Assembly: GCA_014860745.1 (NCBI GenBank)
Contig: JACZJC010000074.1
Span: 124,001 to 188,000 of the forward strand
DNA length: 64,000 nucleotides
Reading direction: 5' to 3'
Origin: Anaerolineales bacterium
GTDB taxonomy: Bacteria; Chloroflexota; Anaerolineae; Anaerolineales; Villigracilaceae
Below are positions 25,647 to 33,795 of this stretch, piece after piece. The notes under the pieces were generated by a model. The model was not told the DNA's origin and searched no databases. It worked only from the letters and a program-made list of their open reading frames with translations. The position numbers were made by a program, and so were the translations under genes. Within the stretch, counting starts at the first letter, position 1; each line of letters starts with the position of its first letter.

Positions 25647-27083
25647 ATGACCTTTGCAACTCTTTTGACCCAGGAACAAGTGGAACGGATCCACGAGGCC
25701 TCGCTCGAGATTTTGGAAGAAGTCGGCCTCAAAGTCCGTTACGAACCCGCCCGCGAACTATTTAGACTGCATGGATGTCATGTGGAAGAGGAACGCGTGA
25801 AATTCCCGCGCGCTATCGTGGAAAAATTCCGCAAAATGGCGCCGCCGTCATTTACATTCCACGGGCGCGACCCGAAATTCGATAGAACAATTCCCCGCGA
25901 CAGCCCGGTCATTGTTACAGCGAGTTCAGCGCCTGATATCATCGATCCAGTTACGGGCGAGGAAAGACGCGCCGAGTCCATCGATATCGCGCGCATTGCC
26001 CATCTCATCAACGAACTGCCCGGCTACGACATTTTCTCCATCTCCACGTTGGCGGATGACGCGCCTGCGGATCAATTCACAATCTCGAGGCTGTATCCGT
26101 CCATCAAGTATTGTCTTAAACCGATCCGTGTCACCACAACGAACATGAAGGATACGTATAGCGTGATGGAAATGGCGTATATGGTTGCGGGCGGGAAGGA
26201 GGCGTATGCGGAGCATCCGTTCCTGACGCATCACTATTGCCCTGTGGTCTCGCCGCTGACGATGGATAACCTCTCCACTGAAAATGTAATGTTCTTTGCC
26301 AAAGAAGGACTGCCTGTTTATCCGACCATTGTGCCGAATGCGGGACTTACTTCCCCCATGTCGATGGCAGGGTCTTTGACACAGGGCAACGCGGAATTTT
26401 TATCCGCGCTGGTGTTGATGCAAATGGTAAAGGAAGGCACGCCCACGATTTATGCAACGCTTGGGACGGTTGCTGATATGCGCTCGGGCGCTTACACATC
26501 CGGAGCGATTGAGTGCGGCATGCTGCACATGGCCTTTGCTCAGATTGCGCGTTTTTATAATGTCCCATGCGGCGGTTACATCGGCCTGACGAATGCAAAA
26601 GTGAACGATGCGCAGGCTGGCTATGAAACGGGCATGTCCGGGATTGCCGGCCTGCTCTCCGGCATGGATATGTTCAATATAGGCGGGTTGATCGACGCCC
26701 TCAAGACCTTTGATTTTGCCAAGGCCGTCATCGATGATGAAGTGGCACAGATGATGAAACGCATGAAACGCGGAATTAATTTCAGCGACGATGAACTTGG
26801 CTTGTCGCTTATCAAGGAGATCGGACCCGGAGGCTCCTTTATCACCGCCAAGCATACGATCAGCCGCATGAAGACCGAGGCTGTGATGACAAAATTGGCC
26901 GACCGTGACGCCCGCACAATTTGGGTGAAGAAGGGTTCCACCGATATTCAAACCCGCGCCATGAAGAAGGCAAAGGAAATCATGACCAGCAACACCGGCT
27001 CGTTGATTTCTCCCGAGCTGGATGCAAAACTTCGCGCGGCATTCCCGGGAATGGTGGCGGGCGAATTGCTGCCGATCGAATAA
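25647..27083 (+). CDS. MttB-superfamily methyltransferase, non-pyrrolysine type
   Basis: 478 residues, whole-length member of the trimethylamine methyltransferase (MttB) family of TIM-barrel enzymes that move a methyl from a quaternary or tertiary amine to a corrinoid protein. There is no in-frame amber codon, so this is the non-pyrrolysine branch, whose characterised members act on glycine betaine, carnitine or proline betaine. Landmarks: T-N-A-K-V-N-D-A-Q-A-G-Y-E and the L-S-G-M-D-M-F stretch. GGAAGG before the ATG at 25647 decides the start; a longer frame lacks one. No corrinoid protein or MtgA-type partner lies in this window. Together with two dimethylglycine/sarcosine dehydrogenases, stepwise demethylation of a betaine is a reasonable inference. 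Confidence 0.85.
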   Translation: MTFATLLTQEQVERIHEASLEILEEVGLKVRYEPARELFRLHGCHVEEERVKFPRAIVEKFRKMAPPSFTFHGRDPKFDRTIPRDSPVIVTASSAPDIIDPVTGEERRAESIDIARIAHLINELPGYDIFSISTLADDAPADQFTISRLYPSIKYCLKPIRVTTTNMKDTYSVMEMAYMVAGGKEAYAEHPFLTHHYCPVVSPLTMDNLSTENVMFFAKEGLPVYPTIVPNAGLTSPMSMAGSLTQGNAEFLSALVLMQMVKEGTPTIYATLGTVADMRSGAYTSGAIECGMLHMAFAQIARFYNVPCGGYIGLTNAKVNDAQAGYETGMSGIAGLLSGMDMFNIGGLIDALKTFDFAKAVIDDEVAQMMKRMKRGINFSDDELGLSLIKEIGPGGSFITAKHTISRMKTEAVMTKLADRDARTIWVKKGSTDIQTRAMKKAKEIMTSNTGSLISPELDAKLRAAFPGMVAGELLPIE

Positions 27084-27109
27084 TGTCTGAAAATTAGTCT
27101 GGAGATTTT

Positions 27110-27730
27110 ATGTTTCGTTTATTCAAGCGCCGCGAAGATGTTTTTCAAAAACTGATCGAAGAACAGGCTTCCATTACGTACGAGTCCTTGAGGCTGCTGA
27201 TCAAATACCTGGAGACAGGCGAAGCCGAAGTGGCCGAGCAGCTTTCCATCAAGGAAAAAGAGGCGGACGAAGTCAGGCGCATCCTGATCGATGAATTGAA
27301 CCGTACCTTTGTCACGCCGTTCGACCGCGAGGATATTTTTGCCCTCTCCCGATCCATTGATGATGTGGTGGATTATGCCGACAGCACTGTGATTGAAATG
27401 GTCATCCTCAAAGTCGATTCCACGCCTTACATGCTGCGGATCGCTTCCTTGCTAAGGGATGCGGCCTACGAGATCTGGCACGCCGTTCAGCGCCTTCCGA
27501 AACATCCAATGGTAGCCATCGATCATGCCCAACGCGCCAAAGCGCTTGAAAACCGCGTGGAGGCCGTCTATCGAGAGGCGGTTGCAGACCTGTTCAGCGG
27601 CCCTGAAGACCTGCATCACGTTGTGGAAATGTTGAAGATGCGCGAAGTCTACCGTCATCTTTCCAATGCGGCGGACCGCGGTGATGAGGCGGCAAATATC
27701 ATTGCAGATATTGTTGTAAAGAAAACTTAA
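27110..27730 (+). CDS. PhoU-like DUF47 protein (phosphate transporter accessory)
   Basis: 206 residues, all helical, with the paired acidic motifs of DUF47/PhoU proteins: E-K-E-A-D-E-V-R-R near residue 50, T-P-F-D-R-E-D-I-F-A-L, I-D-D-V-V-D-Y, and in the second half N-R-V-E-A and D-R-G-D-E-A-A-N. These bind metal clusters in the family. DUF47 proteins are nearly always encoded next to a PiT-type phosphate transporter and modulate it. Here the transporter begins ten bases downstream, so coupling is clear. GGAG precedes the ATG. Confidence 0.9.
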   Translation: MFRLFKRREDVFQKLIEEQASITYESLRLLIKYLETGEAEVAEQLSIKEKEADEVRRILIDELNRTFVTPFDREDIFALSRSIDDVVDYADSTVIEMVILKVDSTPYMLRIASLLRDAAYEIWHAVQRLPKHPMVAIDHAQRAKALENRVEAVYREAVADLFSGPEDLHHVVEMLKMREVYRHLSNAADRGDEAANIIADIVVKKT

Positions 27731-27740
27731 CAAGGTGTTA

Positions 27741-28727
27741 ATGCCTCCTGAATTGATCCTTGTTATTATCCTGGCATTGGTGTTCGAGTTCATCAACGGG
27801 ATGCGCGATTCGAGCAATATTGTGGCAACCATGATCTCATCGCGGGCGTTTCATCCGCAGACCGCATTGGGCGTCACTGCAGTTGCAGAGTTTTTAGGTC
27901 CCTTTCTCTTCGGCGTGACCGTGGCAAAGACGGTTGGCAGCGATATCGTCGATTCCCATCTTCTGACCCTGCATGCGCTTGTCGCCTGCCTGTTGGCCGC
28001 CATCGTTTGGAATCTGATCACATGGTTTTTGGGTATCCCAAGCAGTTCCTCGCATGCCTTAATCGGAGGCCTGATCGGCGTGGTCATATTTACGGCCGGC
28101 CCTGGAGTGATCAACCTTCCTGCAATTTACAAGGTGCTGGCCGGTTTGTTCCTTTCCCCCCTGGCTGGTTTTGCGGCGGGCTTTCTGGTCTTGCGGTCGA
28201 TCTATTTTCTTGCGCACAATGCCTCTCCAAACATCAATGAAATCTTCAAGCGAGCCCAGTTGTTTACTGCGATTAGCCTTGCGTTCAGCCATGGGACGAA
28301 TGACGCACAAAAAACGATGGGCATCATCACGCTGAGCTTATTGATCAGTGGTGTGTTGAGCGATTTTACCGTTCCGTTCTGGGTGATTGCTGTCAGCGCC
28401 TCGATCATGGCGCTTGGAACTGCACTGGGCGGCTGGAGGTTGATACGCACGTTGGGCGGTAAATTCTACAAAATACGACCGGTGCATAGTTTTGCCACTC
28501 AATTGACATCCGCTTTTGTGATTTTGGCGGGGTCTCTTGCCGGCGCACCGGTCAGCACTACGCAGGTGGTGAGTTCCGCCATCGTGGGGGTGGGCGCCTC
28601 GGAACGTTTTGGTAAAGTTCGTTGGACGGTGGTTTCAGATATCCTCACTGCCTGGCTGATCACCATCCCGGTCAGCGGGTTGATCTCGGCAGGTATTTAT
28701 TGGTTAATAGTGAGCGTGGCAGGGTGA
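27741..28727 (+). CDS. PiT-family inorganic phosphate transporter
   Basis: About 328 residues, nine to ten membrane helices. The two family repeats are present: F-I-N-G-M-R-D-S-S-N at the N-terminus (usually G-x-x-D-A-A-N) and F-S-H-G-T-N-D-A-Q-K in the second half, plus G-I-P-S-S-S-S-H-A and A-P-V-S-T-T-Q-V. It imports phosphate with protons or sodium, or exports it under some conditions. I prefer the ATG at 27741 to a GTG two codons earlier. It forms a pair with the DUF47 gene. In a region rich in phosphatases and kinases it may balance phosphate released from organophosphates. Confidence 0.9.
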   Translation: MPPELILVIILALVFEFINGMRDSSNIVATMISSRAFHPQTALGVTAVAEFLGPFLFGVTVAKTVGSDIVDSHLLTLHALVACLLAAIVWNLITWFLGIPSSSSHALIGGLIGVVIFTAGPGVINLPAIYKVLAGLFLSPLAGFAAGFLVLRSIYFLAHNASPNINEIFKRAQLFTAISLAFSHGTNDAQKTMGIITLSLLISGVLSDFTVPFWVIAVSASIMALGTALGGWRLIRTLGGKFYKIRPVHSFATQLTSAFVILAGSLAGAPVSTTQVVSSAIVGVGASERFGKVRWTVVSDILTAWLITIPVSGLISAGIYWLIVSVAG

Positions 28728-28774
28728 TGGTGTGGAAAAAATCAATTCCTTGGGTCATTCATTCAAAGCGCAGT

Positions 28775-28803
28775 TTGACTTTGAATATTGATAATGCTAA
28801 AAT
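28775..28803 (+). promoter_or_regulatory. Sigma-70-type promoter of the ABC importer operon
   Basis: TTGACT (28775-28780), exact 17-base spacer, TAAAAT (28798-28803). The start would lie about 97 bases before the solute-binding protein gene, leaving a leader that includes a second Shine-Dalgarno and an 11-codon frame. Confidence 0.75.
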
Positions 28804-28847
28804 GTACTTCTTTAAATAAACGGATCGGAGGTGCAAGGAAAAGAGAA

Positions 28848-28883
28848 ATGATAAAGGTCGCGTCATTTGTCCAGTCAAACTAA
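28848..28883 (+). CDS. Possible 11-codon leader peptide upstream of the ABC importer
   Basis: Within the predicted 5' leader, GGAGG lies 16 bases and AAGGAA about ten bases upstream of an ATG that opens an 11-codon frame (start Met-Ile-Lys, stop TAA at 28881). It ends 23 bases before the real gene. No attenuator hairpin is evident, so chance is quite possible. Confidence 0.25.
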   Translation: MIKVASFVQSN

Positions 28884-28906
28884 TTTCATATAGGAGATAG
28901 AGAGAA

Positions 28907-30034
28907 ATGCGTACTAAAAACTTTGCTTATCATTTGCTCGCCCTGTTCGTGATTGCAGCCACATTGTTATCCGCTTGTGGTGGGGGTGGCGATACGGGGG
29001 CACCCGCAGCGTCTGGCGATGCTCTTTATGATGCCGCTAAGGCGGAAGGCATGCTCACCACGATTGCGTTGCCCCATGATTGGTGTAACTATGGTGGAGT
29101 GATCGAGGCGTTCAAAGCCAAATATCCGGGCATCGAAGTCAATGAATTGAATCCGGATGCTGGCTCGGCCGATGAAGTTGAAGCCATCAAAGCCAACAAA
29201 GACAACAAGGGTCCCCAGGCTCCAGATGTGATCGATGTTGGTTTTGCGTTCGGCGAATCTTCCAAAGCGGAAGGCCTCATCCAGCCCTATAAAGTCTCCA
29301 CCTGGGATACCATCCCTGATGATGCCAAGGACCCTGAAGGCTACTGGTATGGCGACTACTATGGCGTATTGGCTTTCCTGGTGAACACAGATGTCCAGCC
29401 GGATGTTCCCCAGGATTGGGGAGACCTGCTTGATCCCAAATATAAGGGCCAGGTCGCGCTTTCAGGTGACCCCCGCGCCTCCAATCAGGCTATCCAATCA
29501 GTTCACGCTGCTGCACTAGCCAATGGCGGCTCCCTAGATGATGCCCAGGCTGGTCTTGATTACTTTTCTAAAATGAACGCTGCTGGAAATCTCATTCCTT
29601 TGATCGCCAACAACGGTCTGGTTGCTACAGGCGAAATCCCTGTCCGTATTACCTGGGACTATAACGCGCTTTCGGCAATTGACACGTTTGAAGGTAATCC
29701 AAATGCTACAGTTGTGGTTCCTGCTACCGGTCGTTTCGCTGGTGTGTATGTTCAGGCCATCAGCGCCTATGCCCCGCACCCCAATGCTGCCAAACTTTGG
29801 ATGGAATTCCTCTATTCAGATGAAGGCCAGATTTTGTGGATGGAAGGCTACTGTCACCCGATCCGTGAGGCTGATTTACGCGCACGCGGCGTGATTCCTC
29901 AGGAATTGCTCGACAAGTTGCCTGATGTTTCCGGTGCTGTCTTCCCAACCCTTGATCAACTCAACACCGCAAAAGAATTGATCACTGCCAACTGGGATTC
30001 TGCAGTTGGTGCCGACGTTCAAGCTGCCCCGTAA
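28907..30034 (+). CDS. ABC transporter solute-binding lipoprotein (iron/spermidine/2-aminoethylphosphonate type)
   Basis: 375 residues. A lipoprotein signal ends in L-S-A-C with Cys24 as the lipid site, followed by a Gly-rich linker. The mature part has the two-lobe fold of family 1/6/8 binding proteins, with L-V-N-T-D, W-G-D-L-L-D-P-K-Y-K-G and late Y-S-D-E-G-Q motifs seen in proteins for ferric iron, polyamines and 2-aminoethylphosphonate. AGGAGA precedes the ATG. It is first in an operon with two permeases and an ATPase. Downstream is an alkaline-phosphatase-superfamily gene and upstream a phosphate transporter, which favours a phosphorus- or amine-containing ligand; ferric iron remains an alternative. 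Confidence 0.85.
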   Translation: MRTKNFAYHLLALFVIAATLLSACGGGGDTGAPAASGDALYDAAKAEGMLTTIALPHDWCNYGGVIEAFKAKYPGIEVNELNPDAGSADEVEAIKANKDNKGPQAPDVIDVGFAFGESSKAEGLIQPYKVSTWDTIPDDAKDPEGYWYGDYYGVLAFLVNTDVQPDVPQDWGDLLDPKYKGQVALSGDPRASNQAIQSVHAAALANGGSLDDAQAGLDYFSKMNAAGNLIPLIANNGLVATGEIPVRITWDYNALSAIDTFEGNPNATVVVPATGRFAGVYVQAISAYAPHPNAAKLWMEFLYSDEGQILWMEGYCHPIREADLRARGVIPQELLDKLPDVSGAVFPTLDQLNTAKELITANWDSAVGADVQAAP

Positions 30035-30055
30035 CCCTGATTTGATGTTATAGCA

Positions 30056-30083
30056 CGAGACCCTGCCGTATGGCGGGGTCTCG
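30056..30083 (+). other. Stem-loop after the solute-binding gene
   Basis: CGAGACCCTGCC pairs with GGCGGGGTCTCG around a GTAT loop, with one mismatch. No T run follows, so it is more likely an mRNA-stabilising or partial-attenuation hairpin that keeps the binding protein more abundant than the permeases, as is common in ABC operons. Confidence 0.6.
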
Positions 30084-30116
30084 TCCTAGCAAGGCTAGTT
30101 CTGAGGATATAAGACC

Positions 30117-31007
30117 ATGGCACAGACCACTGTTAATCCCCAAAATAGTGCTGCGACGGACACGAATTGGAAGACATGGATCGGGGTGGTTCCATTTTTT
30201 CTGTTTGCAATCCTGTTTCTTTTCCTGCCGTCCATTCGTTTGTTTACAGCAAGTTTTTCAGCACCGGACGGTTCCTTCACCTTCGATAACATTATTCAAT
30301 TGTTCTCGGAATCCTATATTATCAACGCCTATAAACTTAGTATTCAGATCAGCGCCATCACTGCATTGGGGGGCGGGATTCTTGGGTTTTTGCTTGCCTA
30401 TTCTGTCACAGTGGGTGGTTTGCCCAAGCCATTACGCTCCGTTTTGATCACCTTTTCCGGAGTTGCCTCCAATTTCGCGGGTGTTCCCCTTGCTTTTGCG
30501 TTTGTAGCCACCATTGGACGGCAGGGATTTATCACTCAGGTATTAAAGGAAGTTTTCAAATTAAATATTTATGACGCAGGTTTTAATTTATATAGTTTTA
30601 TCGGGTTAAGTTTGGTCTACATGTACTTTCAATTCCCGCTGATGGTTCTGATTATGGCGCCCGCATTGGATGGATTAAAAAAGGAGTGGCGTGAAGCTGC
30701 TGAAAACCTTGGGGCAAACACCACCCAATACTGGCTGAAGGTTGCCATGCCGGTGTTGCTGCCTTCCATTCTTGGGGCTATGATCCTTCTTTTTGGAAAT
30801 GCCTTTGGCGCATATGCCACCGCCTATGCCCTGACTGGCGGCAGGCTTGGCATCGTTACCATTCAAATCGGTGCCCAGATACGCGGCGACGTATTATATA
30901 ACCCCGGTCTTGGGTACGCCATGGCAATTGGAATGGTCGTTATCATGGCGATCTCGCTGGCTGGCTACTCCTGGCTCCAGGCAAAAACGGAAAGGTGGTT
31001 GAGATGA
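30117..31007 (+). CDS. ABC transporter permease 1
   Basis: 296 residues with six membrane helices after a polar 20-residue N-terminus. The cytosolic EAA loop that docks with the ATPase is E-W-R-E-A-A-E-N-L-G-A followed by P-V-L-L-P-S, typical of the PotB/FbpB/PhnU group. GAGG lies upstream of the ATG. Its stop overlaps the next permease start by four bases, so the two form a heterodimer made in step. Confidence 0.88.
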   Translation: MAQTTVNPQNSAATDTNWKTWIGVVPFFLFAILFLFLPSIRLFTASFSAPDGSFTFDNIIQLFSESYIINAYKLSIQISAITALGGGILGFLLAYSVTVGGLPKPLRSVLITFSGVASNFAGVPLAFAFVATIGRQGFITQVLKEVFKLNIYDAGFNLYSFIGLSLVYMYFQFPLMVLIMAPALDGLKKEWREAAENLGANTTQYWLKVAMPVLLPSILGAMILLFGNAFGAYATAYALTGGRLGIVTIQIGAQIRGDVLYNPGLGYAMAIGMVVIMAISLAGYSWLQAKTERWLR

Positions 31008-31834
31008 ACTTTATTACCCGACTTCGAAAGTTCCCTTTCTGGAGCTGGCTTTGGTTCATCATTGGTGCGCTCTATTTTATATTGCCCCTGCTCGCAACCT
31101 TTGAATTTTCGTTGAGTTGGGACCCGGCGAACCCCCTCAAGGCATATCAAAGAGCGTTTGAGGATAACCGGTTTTGGAATAGCTTCATGTATTCAAATGT
31201 CCTCGCTCTTGCCACCATTGTGGTAAGTATTATATTAATCGTGCCCACAGCCTATTGGATTCGCTTACGCCTGCCTCAGGCGCGCCGTATCGTCGAATTC
31301 ATCACCTTGATGCCTTTTGTTGTGCCTGCGATCATCCTTGTTTTTGGCTTGATTCGCATCTATAGCACCCCATTCTCCATCCCGTTTACAGATGTTGTCT
31401 TTATGCAGCCTCTCACGAATTTTAAAATGGGCACAAATATTCTGATCGTCGGCGGATATGTCGTACTTGCCATGCCTTACATGTACCGGTCTGTGGACAC
31501 TGGCATGCGTACCGTGGATATTCGCACGCTTACAGAAGCATCCCAGAGTCTCGGCGCCAACTGGTTCGTTATCATTACTCGTGTAATTTTACCGAACATC
31601 CGTGCAGCCCTGCTGAGTGGTGCGTTGCTCACCTTTGCCATTGTAGTTGGTGAAGTGACGCTTGCGTCATTCCTGGGGGTAAACGCTTTTGGCCCGTATC
31701 TTTTCCTGCTCGGGCAACATCGTGCCTATGAACCTGCGGCACTTTCCTTTGTCAGTTTTCTGCTTACTTGGTTAGCCATGGGATTGATCCAACTTGTGAC
31801 CGGCGGGCAGGGGCAAGCCGCAGGCACCCATTAA
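31004..31834 (+). CDS. ABC transporter permease 2
   Basis: 276 residues, six membrane helices, PotC/PhnV-like. The EAA loop reads T-E-A-S-Q-S-L-G-A-N then V-I-L-P-N-I. I place the start at the ATG in the ATGA overlap with permease 1; an in-frame GTG nine bases upstream exists but is less natural. It pairs with permease 1 and the ATPase 20 bases downstream. Confidence 0.88.
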   Translation: MNFITRLRKFPFWSWLWFIIGALYFILPLLATFEFSLSWDPANPLKAYQRAFEDNRFWNSFMYSNVLALATIVVSIILIVPTAYWIRLRLPQARRIVEFITLMPFVVPAIILVFGLIRIYSTPFSIPFTDVVFMQPLTNFKMGTNILIVGGYVVLAMPYMYRSVDTGMRTVDIRTLTEASQSLGANWFVIITRVILPNIRAALLSGALLTFAIVVGEVTLASFLGVNAFGPYLFLLGQHRAYEPAALSFVSFLLTWLAMGLIQLVTGGQGQAAGTH

Positions 31835-31853
31835 TCTTCGACGGAGATTTGAT

Positions 31854-32915
31854 ATGACCCATCTTGCGCTTAAGAACGTTTCAAAACACTTTGGCAATTT
31901 CACAGCCGTCCGTGATTTCAATCTTGATGTGAACAAAGGCGAATTCGTTTCCTTTCTAGGACCCTCCGGCTGCGGTAAAACGACAACGCTTCGCATGATC
32001 GCTGGTTTTGAAATCCCATCCTCTGGCGAGATAACAATCAATGGGGCCGATATCACAAATAAGTCTCCCAACCAACGTAATGTAGGGATGGTATTTCAGT
32101 CATATGCGCTCTTCCCAAATATGACAGTTGCCCAGAATATTGGATTTGGTTTACAGGTTAGGAAAGAAAAGGAAGCCGACGTAAAAGACCGTGTAGCTGA
32201 GATGCTTTCGATTATAAGCCTTGAAAGCAAGGCAGACAGCTATCCGTACCAGCTTTCTGGCGGGCAAATGCAACGCGTCGCCCTTGCCCGAGCGTTGGCC
32301 ATCCGTCCTGAAGTATTACTTCTCGACGAACCTCTCTCGGCGCTGGACGCCAAGATTCGCGTTTCCCTCCGCGGTGAAATACGCAGCATTCAACAGAAAC
32401 TGGGCATCACAGCCATTTATGTCACTCACGACCAGGAGGAGGCCTTGTCGCTCTCAGACCGAATTGTGGTCATGAATATAGGAGAAATGGAACAGATTGG
32501 AACGCCATTCGAGATATACAATTTTCCAACAACTGTATTTACCGCGAATTTCGTCGGCACCTTAAATACCACATCTGGTGAAGTGCTTGATCCATTAAAA
32601 GGACTTGTGACCGTGGATGGTGTGCAATTTGAAAGCGCTTCTGATATAAAAAGCAAAAGAAAAGGCGATAAGGTCCGCGTTGCCATCCGCCCGGAGAGAT
32701 TTAATTTTGTCTCCCAGGAAAAGAAGGCCAATATTTTGGATTGCACAATTGAAAGCATCAATTTTCTTGGCTCCATTGTTCGAATTCAGGTGAAGATTGG
32801 CAATACCAAATTCTTTGTGGATACGTTCAACAACCCCTTCCTTGATTTGCCAAATATAGGCGCCAAGGACCAGGTGACCTGTTCAAAAGAAGCCGTGCTG
32901 GTATTGGACGAATAA
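31854..32915 (+). CDS. ABC transporter ATPase (PotA/FbpC type)
   Basis: 353 residues. Walker A G-P-S-G-C-G-K-T-T near residue 38, Q-loop F-Q-S-Y-A-L-F-P, signature L-S-G-G-Q-M-Q-R, Walker B L-L-L-D-E-P-L-S-A-L-D and switch His in V-T-H-D-Q-E-E-A are all intact. The C-terminal 110 residues form a TOBE-type regulatory domain, with A-I-R-P-E-R-F. GGAG before the ATG. It powers the importer encoded just upstream, and its gene is followed by the operon terminator. Confidence 0.92.
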   Translation: MTHLALKNVSKHFGNFTAVRDFNLDVNKGEFVSFLGPSGCGKTTTLRMIAGFEIPSSGEITINGADITNKSPNQRNVGMVFQSYALFPNMTVAQNIGFGLQVRKEKEADVKDRVAEMLSIISLESKADSYPYQLSGGQMQRVALARALAIRPEVLLLDEPLSALDAKIRVSLRGEIRSIQQKLGITAIYVTHDQEEALSLSDRIVVMNIGEMEQIGTPFEIYNFPTTVFTANFVGTLNTTSGEVLDPLKGLVTVDGVQFESASDIKSKRKGDKVRVAIRPERFNFVSQEKKANILDCTIESINFLGSIVRIQVKIGNTKFFVDTFNNPFLDLPNIGAKDQVTCSKEAVLVLDE

Positions 32916-32931
32916 TGGGTTGATTGAATTG

Positions 32932-32966
32932 AAAACGGTTCGGCGTAAACATGCCGAACCGTTTTT
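32932..32966 (+). terminator. Terminator of the ABC importer operon
   Basis: AAAACGGTTCGGC pairs perfectly with GCCGAACCGTTTT around an eight-base loop, then one more T and a short T/A tail. It ends 13 bases before the ATG of the phosphatase-superfamily gene, which would need some readthrough or its own promoter. Confidence 0.85.
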
Positions 32967-32979
32967 CATTGAGGTAGTG

Positions 32980-33795
32980 ATGAACAAAGTGATTCTTGTC
33001 CTTTCTGATGCGCTGCGCTACGACGTGGCAAAAGTTAATATGGGGTTTCTGGGTCATTTGGTGGAAACCAAACAAGCCAGCCTGTATAAAATAAACGGTG
33101 AATTGCCCAGCATGTCCCGTCCCATGTATGAAACCATCCACACGGGTGTGCCTTCCAGCGAGCATGGGATTGTGGCGAATTCCATTGTCAGGCTGTCGAA
33201 CAAGCCGAATGTGTTTCAGGCCTTGAGGAGTGCGGGAAAGGTCACGGCTGCGGCGGCGTATTATTGGTATTCGGAATTATATAATCGCGCCCCCTACAAC
33301 CCCGTGGACGATAAAGAAACCGACGATGAATCACTTAATATTCAGCACGGACGTTTCTACACCGAAGACGAATATCCGGATATTGAACTCTTCAACAGCG
33401 CGGCGCACCTTGTTCGCAAGTATTCCCCCGATTATCTGCTGCTTCATCCGATGGGTATGGATTATCACGGTGAAACCTTCGGTTCCGACTCGAAGGAATA
33501 CCGCAATCACGCCATTTATCAGGATTCAAAACTTGCGCCGCTCATCATGGAATGGCGCGATCTGGGATATACAATTTTTGTCAGCGGGGATCACGGCATC
33601 AATGCCGATGGGGGACACGGCGGGACAACCTATCAGCAGCGCACCGTGCCGTTTTTTGTGATTCAGCCGTCGGTGGCAGGAAGAGGCGAGGTGGATGAAT
33701 CCCTGTCCCATTTGCAAATCGCACCCACCATCCTGAGTCTGTTGAACGTCCCCATTCCTGAGACGATGAAATCCAAGCCGTTATTTTTCGACTAG
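32980..33795 (+). CDS. Alkaline-phosphatase-superfamily hydrolase (NPP-like)
   Basis: About 271 residues. Metal ligands of the superfamily are visible: Asp10 in L-S-D-A-L-R, Asp161 and His163 in M-G-M-D-Y-H-G, Asp204-His205 in S-G-D-H-G, and His213 in G-G-H-G-G. The nucleophile is probably Ser46 (P-S-M-S-R-P), matching the Thr or Ser of nucleotide pyrophosphatase/phosphodiesterases and phosphonoacetate hydrolase. It is shorter than typical NPP enzymes and has no signal peptide, so it acts in the cytosol. Its start is set by GAGG before the ATG at 32980. The gene follows the ABC operon after a terminator, and its 3' end overlaps the convergent PfpI-like gene by 15 bases. Hydrolysis of the imported organophosphate is a plausible inference. 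Confidence 0.85.
   Translation: MNKVILVLSDALRYDVAKVNMGFLGHLVETKQASLYKINGELPSMSRPMYETIHTGVPSSEHGIVANSIVRLSNKPNVFQALRSAGKVTAAAAYYWYSELYNRAPYNPVDDKETDDESLNIQHGRFYTEDEYPDIELFNSAAHLVRKYSPDYLLLHPMGMDYHGETFGSDSKEYRNHAIYQDSKLAPLIMEWRDLGYTIFVSGDHGINADGGHGGTTYQQRTVPFFVIQPSVAGRGEVDESLSHLQIAPTILSLLNVPIPETMKSKPLFFD

Noticed and set aside
25647-27083. Pyrrolysine-containing trimethylamine methyltransferase
   Set aside because: No in-frame amber codon in the gene, so it belongs to the non-pyrrolysine branch.
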